NCBI GenBank assembly: GCA_025463305.1
Contig: JAOBWK010000095.1
Coordinates: 62,001 to 126,000 of the forward strand
Direction: 5' to 3'
DNA length: 64,000 nucleotides
DNA from: Ilumatobacteraceae bacterium
GTDB taxonomy: Bacteria; Actinomycetota; Acidimicrobiia; Acidimicrobiales; Ilumatobacteraceae
Shown: positions 42,974-53,930 of the stretch, in pieces
Position numbering within the stretch: position 1 is the stretch's first letter
Layout: the number at the start of each line of letters is the position of its first letter
Notes under the pieces: model-generated
Told to the model about the DNA's origin: nothing
Seen by the model: the letters and a program-made list of their open reading frames with translations, nothing else
Databases searched by the model: none
Position numbers and translations under genes: made by a program

Positions 42974-45900
42974 TCAGCCCAGCACGGACTCGGTGAGCCG
43001 GCCGTAGCGGTGGGTGGTCTCGCTGATCGCCTGCTCCTTCGTCCAGCGCCCGAGCTCGACGCGGCCGTGGCCGGTGATCGGCCGGGTGTCGAGGCCGATC
43101 GTGCGCTCGAGCAGCCACAGCCGCATCTCGTCGCTGACGTCCACGAGGCTGCGGACCCGCTCGGCACCGATCGTCACCAGTCGGTCGCGCAGCGCGTCCT
43201 CCGACTCGGTCGACGCGTTGGACACGGTGAGCGTCACGCCGGTGCGTGCCGCGGCGGCGCGGGCCACCGCGATCTGCTCGGCCGGCGTGGCGCCGTCGAT
43301 CCGCAGCAGCACGCCGTCGAGGGGACGATGGCGGAGCACGTTGCGCTCGCTGCGCAGGCCGCTCGGATCGTGGTCGACGCCGAACCACTGCGCGAACCAG
43401 GTGTCGAACGAACGGGCCGCGCTCGGCGCATCGACCACCGGCGCATCGACCGTGCAGAGCCCGAGCACGTAGTCCGGACCGCCGGCCTTGGCACCGCAAC
43501 CGATCGACGAGCGCTTCCATCCACCGAACGGCTGACGCTGCACGACGGCGCCGGTGATGTGGCGGTTGACGTAGGCGTTGCCGACCTGGACCCGATCGAG
43601 CCAGCGGGTGATCTCCAGCGGATCGAGTGAGTGGATGCCACCGGTGAGGCCGAACGGTGTTGCGTTCTGCATCTCGATCGCGTGGTCGAGGTCGCGGGCG
43701 CGCATCACGCCGAGCACCGGCCCGAAGCACTCGGTGAGGTGGAACCACGAGCCTTCGGCGACGTCCATCTTGACCCCGGGCGTCCAGAGCCGTGAGACCG
43801 ACGGATCGTCCAACGGTCGCGGTTCCACGATCCAGCGCTCGTCACCGTCGAGCGTCGTGAGCGCCCGGCGCAACGGGCCGCTCGGCGGGTTGATGAGCGG
43901 CCCCATGATGGTGGCCGGCGCCTGCGGCCAGCCGACGACGAGGCTCTCGACGGCGTCGGCGAGCCGACGGGCGAACGACGGATCGTCGTACACCGAGGCC
44001 TCGACGATGGCGAGGCTCGCCGCTGAGCACTTCTGCCCCGCATGACCGAACGCCGACTTGACGAGGTCGCGCAGCGCGGCGTCGATGTCGGCAGCGGCCG
44101 TGATGACGAGCGCGTTCTTGCCGCTCGTCTCGGCGAGCAGGTGGATGTCGGGCTTCCACCGGGTGAAGAGCTGGGCGGTGTCGTACGAGCCGGTCAGGAC
44201 CACGCTGGCAATGTCGTCGTGGGTGACGAGGTGCTGGCCGACCTCGTCGTCGTCGCAGGCCACGTACTGCAGCAGATCGCGCGGCACGCCGGCCTCCCAC
44301 AGCTGCTGGGCGAGCGCCCAGGCGATGCGCCGGGTCTCGGGCGCGGGCTTGAGGATCACGGCGTTGCCGGCGGCGATCGCGGCGCAGACGCCGCCATTGG
44401 GGATGGCGTACGGGAAGTTCCACGGCGCGACGACGAGCACGACGCCACGGGCCTCGATCTGGACGCCATCGGCGCGCAGCTCGTCGATCAGCGTGGTGCC
44501 GACGATGCCGTAGTAGCGGGCGAAGTCGATGCCCTCGCTGATCTCCGGATCCGCCTCGCGGATGGTCTTGCCGGCCTCCTCGGCCATCACCTCGAGGGTG
44601 GTGGCGCGGTGCGCAGCCATCGTCACCGCGACGTTCTCGAGCAACGCGCGCCGTTCGGCGGACGTCGACGATGCCCAGCTCGCCGCAGCGCCGACAGCGC
44701 GAGCGACGACGGCGTCGATCTCGGCGATGTCCGAGACGTGCGGCGGCGCGTCGACCGGCACGGCGTCGGCCAGCATCGAGCGGGACGCGGCCATCGTGAA
44801 GTCGGTGTCGGGCTCGTTGTCGAACTCGTCGAGGCCGGCCGGCGAGGCGACCGTCTCGCGACGACTGCGCGTGGACACGGTCGAGCTCTCGGCGACGCTC
44901 GCGCGGAACCGCTCGGCCTGCTCGGCGAACTCCGGCGTCCCCGGGCGCAGCGTGAACAGGGCACGCAGGAAGTTGTCGGGCGACGTGTTCTCGTCGAGCC
45001 GGCGGGACAGGTAGGCGATGCTGGAGTCGACGTCGTTCGGCGCCACGACGGGCGCGTACAGCAGCAACCCACCAGCCGCAGCGTTGACCGCACGCGCCTG
45101 CGCTGGCGCCATGCCCTCGAGCATCTCCAGCTCGATCTGGTCCGGGTCGGCGAGGCCCTCGCGAACGATCAGCCCCCACGCCACGTCGAACAGGTTGTGG
45201 CTCGCGAGACCGATGCGCACGGCGTCGCGCCACTCGGGCCGCAGTGCCGAGCGGAGCAGTCGCTTGTAGCTGGCGTCGACGTCGGCCTTCGTCGTGTACG
45301 GCGCCTGGTGCCAGCCATGGGTCTCGGCATCGACCTGCTCCATCGCCAGGTTCGCGCCCTTGACGAGCCGGATCTTGATCCGCCCTCCGGCCCGCTCGTG
45401 GCGGGCGGTCGCCCACTCGCCGAGGTGCTCGAGCGCGTCGTGCGAGTCGGGCAGGTACGCCTGCAGGACGATGCCCGCCTCCATGCCGGCGAACTCCGGC
45501 TCGTCGAGCACGGTGGTGAACGAGGCGACGGTGAGGGCGAGGTCCTTGAACTCCTCCATGTCGAGGTTGACGAACTTCGCCGGCGACGCGCTCAGCGCAT
45601 CGCGGTAGAGGGTGCGCAGGCACTCGGTGACGCGGCGCACGCTGTCGTCGAAGGCGAGCGGATCGAGGTTCGCGCACAGCGCTGAGATCTTCACCGAGAC
45701 GTAGTCGACGTCCGGCCGGGCCAGCCGCGCCCGCACCGACGCCAGCCGGTTCGTGGCTTCGGCATCGGACAGGATCGCCTCGCCGAGCACGTTGATGTTC
45801 AGCCGCACGTGCTCGCCATCGCGACGGGCGACGTGCTCGGCGAACGCCGGATCCTGCGACGACAGCACGACGCCCTTGGTCTCGTTGCGGATCCGACGAG

Positions 45901-46267
45901 CGACCAGCGGCATCAGCAGACGCGGCGCGTACGGCGCGAGCACCGCTCCGACACGGAGCATCAGCGCATCGAGCACACCGAGTGACGTCGGCACGCCGAC
46001 CGTGCGCACGACGTCGCGGAACCGTCGCGCCGCGCGGCGACGATCGTGGATGCGGAGCACGTCGTCGGTCAGCAGCTGGACGAGCTCGCGGCCGCGCTCG
46101 TCGTTGATCAACCGACCGAGGCGGCGCAGCTGGGCGTCCTCCTCGCGCGTCGAGATCCGCTGCGACTCGGCCAGCAGGCGTTCGGCCAGCACGACCGCGC
46201 GCTCGACCGCGGCACCCTCGGCCTCGGGGTCGGTGACGACGGCGTTCGGGTCGACGAGTTGCTCCAT
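42974..46267 (-). CDS. putA: Bifunctional proline dehydrogenase / L-glutamate-5-semialdehyde dehydrogenase
   Basis: A 1097-residue PutA oxidising proline to glutamate. The FAD-dependent PRODH barrel spans about 100-460 (YVSVKISALCANLDPL, RIKIRLVKGANLAMEQVDA). The NAD-dependent aldehyde dehydrogenase spans about 510-1000 (VVLVVAPWNFPYAIPNGG, LLAETSGKNALVI, FGHAGQKCSAAS with catalytic Cys near 746). No N-terminal ribbon-helix-helix DNA-binding domain is visible, so it is the non-regulatory type; the divergent PAS-AraC gene is a candidate regulator. ATG 46267. Product glutamate can feed the NAD-GDH at 14.7-19.4 kb. Confidence 0.94.
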   Translation of the reverse strand: MEQLVDPNAVVTDPEAEGAAVERAVVLAERLLAESQRISTREEDAQLRRLGRLINDERGRELVQLLTDDVLRIHDRRRAARRFRDVVRTVGVPTSLGVLDALMLRVGAVLAPYAPRLLMPLVARRIRNETKGVVLSSQDPAFAEHVARRDGEHVRLNINVLGEAILSDAEATNRLASVRARLARPDVDYVSVKISALCANLDPLAFDDSVRRVTECLRTLYRDALSASPAKFVNLDMEEFKDLALTVASFTTVLDEPEFAGMEAGIVLQAYLPDSHDALEHLGEWATARHERAGGRIKIRLVKGANLAMEQVDAETHGWHQAPYTTKADVDASYKRLLRSALRPEWRDAVRIGLASHNLFDVAWGLIVREGLADPDQIELEMLEGMAPAQARAVNAAAGGLLLYAPVVAPNDVDSSIAYLSRRLDENTSPDNFLRALFTLRPGTPEFAEQAERFRASVAESSTVSTRSRRETVASPAGLDEFDNEPDTDFTMAASRSMLADAVPVDAPPHVSDIAEIDAVVARAVGAAASWASSTSAERRALLENVAVTMAAHRATTLEVMAEEAGKTIREADPEISEGIDFARYYGIVGTTLIDELRADGVQIEARGVVLVVAPWNFPYAIPNGGVCAAIAAGNAVILKPAPETRRIAWALAQQLWEAGVPRDLLQYVACDDDEVGQHLVTHDDIASVVLTGSYDTAQLFTRWKPDIHLLAETSGKNALVITAAADIDAALRDLVKSAFGHAGQKCSAASLAIVEASVYDDPSFARRLADAVESLVVGWPQAPATIMGPLINPPSGPLRRALTTLDGDERWIVEPRPLDDPSVSRLWTPGVKMDVAEGSWFHLTECFGPVLGVMRARDLDHAIEMQNATPFGLTGGIHSLDPLEITRWLDRVQVGNAYVNRHITGAVVQRQPFGGWKRSSIGCGAKAGGPDYVLGLCTVDAPVVDAPSAARSFDTWFAQWFGVDHDPSGLRSERNVLRHRPLDGVLLRIDGATPAEQIAVARAAAARTGVTLTVSNASTESEDALRDRLVTIGAERVRSLVDVSDEMRLWLLERTIGLDTRPITGHGRVELGRWTKEQAISETTHRYGRLTESVLG

Positions 46268-46342
46268 GCGACCATTCGACACCCGGCGTCTTGCACCGTT
46301 CACGCACGGATCACGTCCGGTTCGTACATGCGAGGATGAGCT

Positions 46343-47074
46343 GTGGCCGATCCGACCCTCGATGCGCTCTCGGATCTGCTCACCGACGTCCCCCACGTGA
46401 TGTTCTGTGTGAAGGATCGCGAGGGCCGCTACCTCGCCGTCAACCAGGCGTTCGCCGACCGCGCCGGTCGGGCGACGCCGGCCGAGATCGTCGGCCTCAC
46501 TGCGGCCGACCTGTTCCCGGCCGAGCTCGCCGAGTCCTATGCCCGTCAGGACGCGCGGCTGTGGGACACCGGCCAGCCGCTGCGCAACGAGCTCGAGCTG
46601 ATCCTGCGCCCCGATGGCTCGGTCGGTTGGTACGTGACGAGCAAGACGCTGTTCGGATCGGCCGGTCGCGGTGCCGCCGCGGGCCCGACCGCGATCGCGA
46701 GCGTGTCGGTGGACCTGCGCGCGCCCGCCGAATCGGCCGGCGTCAACGCGCGCGTCGCCGCTGCCGTCGCCTATGCACGGGTGCGCAGCACCGAGGCCGT
46801 CTCGGTCGCCGATCTGGCCGCTGCGGCTGATCTCACCGTGGCTCAGCTCGAGCGGGCGATCCGGCGGGCGATCGGCCTGAGCGCGAAGCAGCTGATCCTG
46901 CGCCTGCGGCTCGAAGAGGCGATCCTGCGCCTGCGCACCACCGACGCACCGGTGTCGCAGATCGCCACGGACTGCGGTTACTACGACCAGAGCGCGTTCA
47001 CCCGGCAGTTCCGCCGGGTGGTGGGGATGGGCCCCGGGGCCTACCGTGCCGCGCTCACCCGCCGCACCGCGTGA
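46343..47074 (+). CDS. PAS-domain AraC-family transcriptional regulator
   Basis: A 243-residue regulator with a PAS sensor domain (about 10-130: DVPHVMFCVKDREGRYLAVN, RPDGSVGWYVTSKTLF) and a C-terminal AraC HTH domain (about 145-243: VADLAAAADLTVAQLERAIR, ISQIATDCGYYDQSAF-like second helix reading VSQIATDCGYYDQSAFTRQF). GTG 46343 is 75 bp from the divergent putA start, so control of putA in response to a small ligand is a reasonable inference. Confidence 0.87.
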   Translation: MADPTLDALSDLLTDVPHVMFCVKDREGRYLAVNQAFADRAGRATPAEIVGLTAADLFPAELAESYARQDARLWDTGQPLRNELELILRPDGSVGWYVTSKTLFGSAGRGAAAGPTAIASVSVDLRAPAESAGVNARVAAAVAYARVRSTEAVSVADLAAAADLTVAQLERAIRRAIGLSAKQLILRLRLEEAILRLRTTDAPVSQIATDCGYYDQSAFTRQFRRVVGMGPGAYRAALTRRTA

Positions 47075-47112
47075 CGTCCGGGTCAGGGCGCCCCGGGGAT
47101 AGCGTCGCTGCA

Positions 47113-48045
47113 ATGCGCCGCCTCCTGCCCGCCATCGCTGCCACACTCGTGCTGCTCACCAGCTGCGGAAGCGGCTCCAAGTCGTCCAGCTCCACGACGG
47201 GCGGCTCGACAGGGGCCAGCACCGCCGGCACGGGCGCCAGAACGGCCTCCACCGTTGCCGGGGCCACCAAGAAGCCGACCGTCAAGATCCCGGCCACGCT
47301 GCCGACCAAGCTGGTCATCACCGATCTCGTCGAGGGCACCGGCCCGGCCGCGAAGACCGGCGACACCGTCACCGTCAACTACATCGGCGTCCGCTCCGCC
47401 GACGGCACCGAGTTCGACAACAGCTACGACCGCGGCCAGACCTTCCCGGTCACGCTCGGCGAGAACAGCGTGATCCAGGGGTGGGAGCAGGGCCTGATCG
47501 GCATCAAGGCCGGTGGCCGCCGCCAGCTCGACATCCCCGCCGACCTCGCGTACGGCGACTCCCCGCCGTCGGGCAGCCCGATCAAGGCCGGCGACGCGCT
47601 GAGCTTCGTGATCGACGCCGTGTCGATCACGCCGGGCATCGACGTGCCGACGGCCAACCCGGAGGACAAGCCGACGGTCGACATCAAGCCGAGCACCGGC
47701 GCCACGGCGACGACGTTCACCGACCTCGTCGTCGGCACCGGCGAAGAAGCCGTCTCCGGCGACACGGCGTACCTGCAGATCATCGCCTACCGCGGCGACA
47801 CGGCGGCCGAGCTGCAGTCCACGTGGGAGGCGGGCACCGCCGCGAAGATCACCCTCGACACCCAGACCGTGCCCGGCCTCGTCACCGGCGTCACCGGCAT
47901 GAAGGTCGGCGGCCGCCGCGAGATCATCATCCCGCCCGCCGACGCGTTCGGCGCCGAGGGCAGTGCGACCATGGGACTGCCGGCCAACACCGATCTGATC
48001 CTCGTGGTCGATCTGGTCCTGCTCAGCCAGTCCACCGGCGGCTGA
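47113..48045 (+). CDS. FKBP-type peptidyl-prolyl isomerase lipoprotein
   Basis: A 310-residue lipoprotein with signal MRRLLPAIAATLVLLTSC and a Ser/Thr/Gly linker. A first FKBP domain spans about 75-180 (AKTGDTVTVNYIGV, GTEFDNSYDRGQTFPVTLGE, VIQGWEQGLIGIKAGGRRQL, IPADLAYGDSPPSG). A second FKBP-like domain (about 200-305) keeps GVTGMKVGGRREIIIPPADA but has lost the YTG-type strand residues, so it may be non-catalytic. It probably helps fold exported proteins. Confidence 0.88.
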   Translation: MRRLLPAIAATLVLLTSCGSGSKSSSSTTGGSTGASTAGTGARTASTVAGATKKPTVKIPATLPTKLVITDLVEGTGPAAKTGDTVTVNYIGVRSADGTEFDNSYDRGQTFPVTLGENSVIQGWEQGLIGIKAGGRRQLDIPADLAYGDSPPSGSPIKAGDALSFVIDAVSITPGIDVPTANPEDKPTVDIKPSTGATATTFTDLVVGTGEEAVSGDTAYLQIIAYRGDTAAELQSTWEAGTAAKITLDTQTVPGLVTGVTGMKVGGRREIIIPPADAFGAEGSATMGLPANTDLILVVDLVLLSQSTGG

Positions 48046-48108
48046 ACCACCTCCGGCGCGGATCACGCGCCGAATCACGCCCGACTGACCGTGCGTAGGC
48101 TGAACGGC

Positions 48109-48378
48109 ATGTGTCGGAACATCACCACCCTGCGCGGGCTGGAGCCCGTCGCGACGGCCACCGAGATCGAGGCCGCGGCTCGTCAGTACGTGCGCAAGAT
48201 CAGCGGTGTCCAGTCGCTGTCGCCCGCCACCGAGGCCGCGTTCGAACGCGCCGTCTTCTCGATCACCCAGGCCAGCACGCTGCTGCTCACGGAGCTGCCG
48301 CCGCGCAAGGTGCCGCCGCCCACGCTGCCCCCGCTGCGCCGCATCGCGGCGCGCAACCAGGCCGCCGCTTCGTCCTGA
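48109..48378 (+). CDS. DUF2277 family protein
   Basis: An 89-residue protein beginning MCRNITTLRGLEPVATATEI and continuing QYVRKISGVQSLSP, the DUF2277 signature. The conserved N-terminal Cys-Arg-Asn suggests a functional or modified N-terminus, but the function is unknown. It is encoded 63 bp after the FKBP lipoprotein and is convergent with nadC, with only 4 bp between the stops. Confidence 0.82.
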   Translation: MCRNITTLRGLEPVATATEIEAAARQYVRKISGVQSLSPATEAAFERAVFSITQASTLLLTELPPRKVPPPTLPPLRRIAARNQAAASS

Positions 48379-48382
48379 CCCG

Positions 48383-49303
48383 TCAGGACACCGTGCGCAG
48401 GTCGAGCCCGATGTCGAGCACGGGCGCGCTGTGGGTCAGCCCGCCGACGGCGATGTAGTCGACCCCGGTCTCGGCCACCGCGCGGGCCACCTCGATCGAC
48501 AGCCCACCACTCGCCTCCAGCACCACACGTCGACCCGTCGACGCCTCGAACTCGGCACGCGCCGCGACGCCGGCACGGGTCTGCTCGATGGTGAAGTTGT
48601 CGAGCAGGATCAGATCGGCGCCGGCGTGCATCGCCTCGTCGAGACCGTCGAGCGAATCGACCTCGATCTCGACCGGGATGGACGTGGCAAGCGACCTGAC
48701 GGCGGCGAACGCCTCGGCCACGCCGCCGGCAGCGAGCACGTGGTTGTCCTTCACGAGTGCGGCGTCGCTCAGCGCCATCCGGTGGTTCACACCGCCGCCG
48801 CACCGCACCGCGTACTTCTCGAGGAAGCGCAGACCCGGGGTGGTCTTGCGGGTGTCGCGCACCCGAGCATGCGTGCCCTCCAGCGCGTCGGCCCAACGAC
48901 GGGTGAGCGTGGCCACGCCCGACAGGTGGCAGAGCAGGTTCAGCGCCGAACGCTCGGCGGTGAGCAGCAGCCGAGTGGGCGCCTCGACCCGCGCGATGTC
49001 GGTGTCGGCGGCGACGTCGTCGCCGTCATCGGCGAGGTACTCGAACTCGCTCGCGTCGGCACCGCACACGGCGTCGATGACGGCCGCCGCGACGGCGAGC
49101 CCGGCGACGGTGCCGGGCCGGCGCGCACCGAAGGTGGCGACGGAGCGCTGATCGGCCGGGACCGTGGCGGTGGAGGTGACGTCGATGCCGCCGGCGAGGT
49201 CCTCGGCGACGGCCATCCGGACGAGCGCGGCGACGGCGTCGGGATCGACGCCGCCATCGGCCAAGCGCTGACGGGTGACCTCACCCAGCGGGTGGAACAG
49301 CAT
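48383..49303 (-). CDS. nadC: Nicotinate-nucleotide pyrophosphorylase (quinolinate phosphoribosyltransferase)
   Basis: A 306-residue enzyme converting quinolinate and PRPP to nicotinate mononucleotide. Key segments: AVAEDLAGGIDVTSTAT, RDTRKTTPGLRFLEKYAV and CGGGVNHRM for quinolinate binding, DNHVLAAGG, EIEVDSLDGLDEAM, and LEASGGLSIE for the phosphate. ATG 49303 overlaps the nadB stop by one base (TGATG), showing an operon nadA-nadB-nadC. Confidence 0.94.
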   Translation of the reverse strand: MLFHPLGEVTRQRLADGGVDPDAVAALVRMAVAEDLAGGIDVTSTATVPADQRSVATFGARRPGTVAGLAVAAAVIDAVCGADASEFEYLADDGDDVAADTDIARVEAPTRLLLTAERSALNLLCHLSGVATLTRRWADALEGTHARVRDTRKTTPGLRFLEKYAVRCGGGVNHRMALSDAALVKDNHVLAAGGVAEAFAAVRSLATSIPVEIEVDSLDGLDEAMHAGADLILLDNFTIEQTRAGVAARAEFEASTGRRVVLEASGGLSIEVARAVAETGVDYIAVGGLTHSAPVLDIGLDLRTVS

Positions 49304-50967
49304 CAGGTGCCCTCCGGCCGGCCGATGACGCGAGGTTCGCCGACGCCGTCGAGCCGGACGGTGAGGTGGGTCAGCCAGATGACGCGTGGTTCGGTGAAGT
49401 CGGAGCGGCGGTGGCAGCCTCGGCTCTCGGTGCGGTTGGCGGCGGCCTCCACCATCGACGCGGCGACGGTGAGGAGGTTGGTGGCCTCGAACGCGCGGCG
49501 GCTCGGCACGACGTCGAGCGAGATCGAGTCGGCCACCATCTCCAGCCCGACGGCTGCAGTCGCCAGACCTTCGGGACGGCGCATGACCCCGACGTGGCGC
49601 GACATCGTCGAGCGGATCTGGGCGCGCTGGTCGGCGGGCACGAGGCCGGCGGTGCCATCGGCGTCGAGGTGATCAGGGTCGACGAGCTCGGGCAGCTCCC
49701 ACGCGAGGTCGCGACCGACGCGCGTCCCGGCCACGACGCCCTCGGTGAGCGAGTTGCTGGCCAACCGGTTGGCGCCGTGCACACCCGTGCACGCCACCTC
49801 GCCGACGGCGTAGAGCCCGGCCAGCTCGGTGCGCCCGTCGAGGTCGGCGCGCAGGCCGCCGCACGCGTAGTGCGCGGCGGGTGCCACCGGGATCCGGTCG
49901 ACGGCGGGATCGATGCCCGCGGCTCGGCACGACGCGGTGATCGACGGGAAGCGCTCGTAGAAGTGCTCGCCCATGTGGGTGGCGTCGAGGTACACGTGGT
50001 CGTCGACGCCCGCCGCGCCGCGGGCCATCCGCTCGCTGATCGCGCTGGCGACGACGTCGCGCGGGGCGAGGTCCTCCAGCGGGTGCACACCGACCATGAT
50101 CCGCTCGCCGGCCGCGTCGTAGAGCTTCGCGCCCTCGCCGCGCACCGCCTCGCTGATCAACGCCTGCTGACCCGTGGCGTCGGGGCCGACCCACAACACG
50201 GTCGGGTGGAACTGCACGAACTCGATGTCGCGGGCCGGCAGCCCGGCGCGCAGCGCCAGGGCGAGGCCATCGCCGGTGACCGCCGGCGGGTTCGACGTCG
50301 AGGCGAACACCTGGCCGTAGCCGCCGGTGGCGATCACGACGGCGCGCGCCGTGACGACGCCGACGGACTGCACGGCGCCGTCGTCGTCGGTGATCGCGAT
50401 CCGCACCCCTGCGGCCTGGCGCTCGCCGTCCGAGTTGCTGCCGAGCACGAGATCGAGCGCGAACGCGTGGTCGAGCACGTCGACCCCGGCGGCGATGGCC
50501 GACTGGTCGAGCGTGCGCTGCACCTCGGCGCCGCTCTGGTCGCCTCCCGCGTGGACGATGCGGCGATGCGAGTGCCCGCCTTCCATCGTCAGCGCCGGGC
50601 CGTCGCCGTCGTGGCCAGGATCGAACGCCGCACCGAGGCGCATCAGGTAGCGGATCGCCTTCGGTGCCTCGGCGACCAACAGCCGCACGGCCCGCTCGTC
50701 GCACAGCCCGGCGCCCGCCTCGAGCGTGTCGCGCACGTGGTTCTCCAACGAGTCGGTGGGATCGAGCACGCCGGCGAGACCGCCCTGCGCCCACGCCGTG
50801 CTGCCGGCATCGAGGGTGTCCTTGGTGACGATCAGCACCGAGCGAACCGGTCGCACCGCGATGGCGGCGGCAAGGCCGGCGGCGCCACTGCCGAGCACGA
50901 CGACGTCGACGTCGCGCTGCCAGCTCACGGGTGGCGCGGCGAGCTGCAAGGGGATCGTGGCGGTCAT
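49303..50967 (-). CDS. nadB: L-aspartate oxidase
   Basis: A 554-residue FAD enzyme oxidising L-aspartate to iminoaspartate for NAD synthesis. The N-terminal dinucleotide motif is VVVLGSGAAGLAAAIAV. It has AWAQGGLAGVLDPTDS, FVQFHPT, EAVRGEGAKLYD, and the capping/active-site stretch GVHGANRLASNSLTEGVVAG. It is fumarate-reductase-like, and the E-x-x-R active-site region fits NadB. It starts 7 bp after the nadA stop, in an operon with nadA and nadC. Confidence 0.94.
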   Translation of the reverse strand: MTATIPLQLAAPPVSWQRDVDVVVLGSGAAGLAAAIAVRPVRSVLIVTKDTLDAGSTAWAQGGLAGVLDPTDSLENHVRDTLEAGAGLCDERAVRLLVAEAPKAIRYLMRLGAAFDPGHDGDGPALTMEGGHSHRRIVHAGGDQSGAEVQRTLDQSAIAAGVDVLDHAFALDLVLGSNSDGERQAAGVRIAITDDDGAVQSVGVVTARAVVIATGGYGQVFASTSNPPAVTGDGLALALRAGLPARDIEFVQFHPTVLWVGPDATGQQALISEAVRGEGAKLYDAAGERIMVGVHPLEDLAPRDVVASAISERMARGAAGVDDHVYLDATHMGEHFYERFPSITASCRAAGIDPAVDRIPVAPAAHYACGGLRADLDGRTELAGLYAVGEVACTGVHGANRLASNSLTEGVVAGTRVGRDLAWELPELVDPDHLDADGTAGLVPADQRAQIRSTMSRHVGVMRRPEGLATAAVGLEMVADSISLDVVPSRRAFEATNLLTVAASMVEAAANRTESRGCHRRSDFTEPRVIWLTHLTVRLDGVGEPRVIGRPEGT

Positions 50968-50974
50968 GCGAGCG

Positions 50975-51952
<978 letters not shown>

Positions 51953-51962
51953 GGGCGCCAGA

Positions 51963-52520
51963 CTACGGGTGGCGGGTGCAGGCGCCTCGGGTTGTTCGCA
52001 GGTTCACAAGGTCGGTGGCATCGCCGAACCACATCGCCTCCAGCGCATCGACCATGTCGCCGACCCCACGCTCGGGCCGGCAGATCACCTCCGTCGGATC
52101 GTCCTCGAAGCGGATCACGCTCGCGACGCCGTCGTCGGCGACGACCGCGACGGCGCGCACCCGCCGCCGCTGCGGATGACGGCTCGGGCGGTGCGTCATC
52201 GTGCCGTCGTCGAGCATCGGCGCCGCCCAGCCACCGGTGACGACGGCCGCCGCATCGAACGACCGCGCCAGGATCGCGAACGATCCGGTGAGCAACGAGT
52301 ACACGTCGCGCGCCTCGCCGATGAAGCTGCTCCGCGCCGCCGTCCCTGCATCGTCCCGGTCGCAGTCGGCCGTGTCGAACAGATCGGCGTCGTTGACGAC
52401 CACGCCATAGAGCCGCGCTGAGGGCAGGTGGAAGCCGATCGAGGCATCGAGGCGATGTTCGATCCAGCGGGCGATCTCGATCGCCGAGGGACGTGCCGGG
52501 TGGGAGTGCGATGTGCTCAT
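51963..52520 (-). CDS. Hypothetical protein upstream of nadA
   Basis: A 185-residue soluble protein beginning [21 protein letters not shown] long negative loop ([15 protein letters not shown]) is followed by [33 protein letters not shown] and a strand [17 protein letters not shown]. No family was recognised. It ends 10 bp before nadA on the same strand, so it may be the first gene of that operon, although its role in NAD synthesis is not supported by any motif. Confidence 0.65.
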   Translation of the reverse strand: MSTSHSHPARPSAIEIARWIEHRLDASIGFHLPSARLYGVVVNDADLFDTADCDRDDAGTAARSSFIGEARDVYSLLTGSFAILARSFDAAAVVTGGWAAPMLDDGTMTHRPSRHPQRRRVRAVAVVADDGVASVIRFEDDPTEVICRPERGVGDMVDALEAMWFGDATDLVNLRTTRGACTRHP

Positions 52521-52613
52521 GCGACGGTGGGTGCTCTCCGTCCGCCGGTCTGGAAAACGAATTCGCGAGGTGACCGCCGCCCACGGTTGACGACCGCCTA
52601 GCGTTGGTCCCTC

Positions 52614-53912
52614 GTGCGCAGCGGTCGGATCGAACCACGAAACCAGCGAGCAGCTCGACCCATCGCGCGGGTCGCCGGGTTCATCGTCGCGGCCGCAGCC
52701 ATCGCGGCCTGCTCCTCCGCACGCGCCGAGCCGGACGGTGCCGGCTCCTCGACCACCGTCGCTTCGACGACCACCGTCGCTTCGACGACAACCGTCGCCT
52801 CGACGACGACCACGACCGAGTCACCGTCGACGTCGACCAGCAGCACCACCACGACGACCGAACCACCGTCGACGACCACCGCGCCGTCCACGACCACCGT
52901 GCCGTCGACGACCACCGTGCCAGCGACGACGACGACGAACAAGCCGGTGAGCTCGACCTCGACGACGGTGTTCGTGCCGTCGTTGCCGCCCATTGCGCTG
53001 CCCACGCTCGACGCCCAGTTCGCCCGGTTCGCGAGCGGCAACGAGGCGTTCTCGCTGACGGTGTGGCGCGATCACGCCAAGATCTACGGGCGCGCGTCGG
53101 GCACGACGAACGGCGGCGGCCCGATGACGTCCGACTCGCCACTGGTGCTCGCCAGCGTGAGCAAGCTCATCACCGCGCTCACGGTGGCTCGACTCGCCGA
53201 GGAGCACAAGATCGACGTGCTCGGTCCGGTTCCGTGGAACCAGATGTACGTGCCGCACATCGCCGCGTGGGACGACGTGACCGTGCGCGAGCTGCTCGAC
53301 CACACGTCGGGCATGCCGATCGCCCGGGCCACCTGGCTGAACACGCCTGGCGCGTGTGCGATTCCGCTGGCCGACGCGCTCTCGCGCCCGCCGACCGCCG
53401 ATCGAGGGAAGTGGACGTACTCGAACGGCAACTACTGCGCGCTCGGCCTCCTCGTGCAGACCGCCAGCGGGATGAACCGCGACCGCGCCGCCGACGAGCT
53501 GATCTTCGATCCGCTGCACGTGAAGGGGCCGCACCTCACCACTGACGGTCTGCTGCCGACCGACGGCCCGTACGCGGAGGGCGTCGCCCGCCTCGAGCGG
53601 CTCGGGGGCGCCGGCACGTGGATGGCGTCCACCGACGATCTCGCCGCGATGCTCGACGCCGTGACGCCCGCCGATCGCGACACGCTGCGCTCGCCCGGCA
53701 TCATCACCGACCAGTACGGCTGGGGCCACACGGGCACCGTCGACGGCGCGAAGGCGTGTGCGTGGGTGATGGAGGGTGGGCGCACGGTGATCACCGCGAT
53801 CGTCGCCGGCGACAAGCCCGGAACGGGCGGTGCGCTCTGCGATGCGCTGATCCCGGCGCTGGCCAGCGACCTCGGCATCTGGGCCGGCAAGCCGATCCGC
53901 ACACCGGACTGA
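52614..53912 (+). CDS. Serine hydrolase lipoprotein (class C beta-lactamase / DD-peptidase-like)
   Basis: A 432-residue lipoprotein with signal ending AIAAC (Cys about 33), a Thr/Ser repeat linker to about 125, then a serine-hydrolase domain. The SxxK motif is S181-V-S-K, the YxN motif YSNGNY, and the KTG-equivalent is GHTGT. This set belongs to beta-lactamase-type serine hydrolases and D-Ala-D-Ala carboxypeptidases. True beta-lactamase activity cannot be read from sequence. GTG 52614. Confidence 0.85.
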   Translation: MRSGRIEPRNQRAARPIARVAGFIVAAAAIAACSSARAEPDGAGSSTTVASTTTVASTTTVASTTTTTESPSTSTSSTTTTTEPPSTTTAPSTTTVPSTTTVPATTTTNKPVSSTSTTVFVPSLPPIALPTLDAQFARFASGNEAFSLTVWRDHAKIYGRASGTTNGGGPMTSDSPLVLASVSKLITALTVARLAEEHKIDVLGPVPWNQMYVPHIAAWDDVTVRELLDHTSGMPIARATWLNTPGACAIPLADALSRPPTADRGKWTYSNGNYCALGLLVQTASGMNRDRAADELIFDPLHVKGPHLTTDGLLPTDGPYAEGVARLERLGGAGTWMASTDDLAAMLDAVTPADRDTLRSPGIITDQYGWGHTGTVDGAKACAWVMEGGRTVITAIVAGDKPGTGGALCDALIPALASDLGIWAGKPIRTPD

Positions 53913-53930
53913 CGAACGTAGGCTGCCGCG

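Noticed and set aside
52614..53912. Antibiotic-resistance beta-lactamase
   Set aside because: SVSK, YSN and HTG motifs are shared with many peptidases and esterases, and the lipoprotein form with a long linker argues for a housekeeping serine hydrolase.
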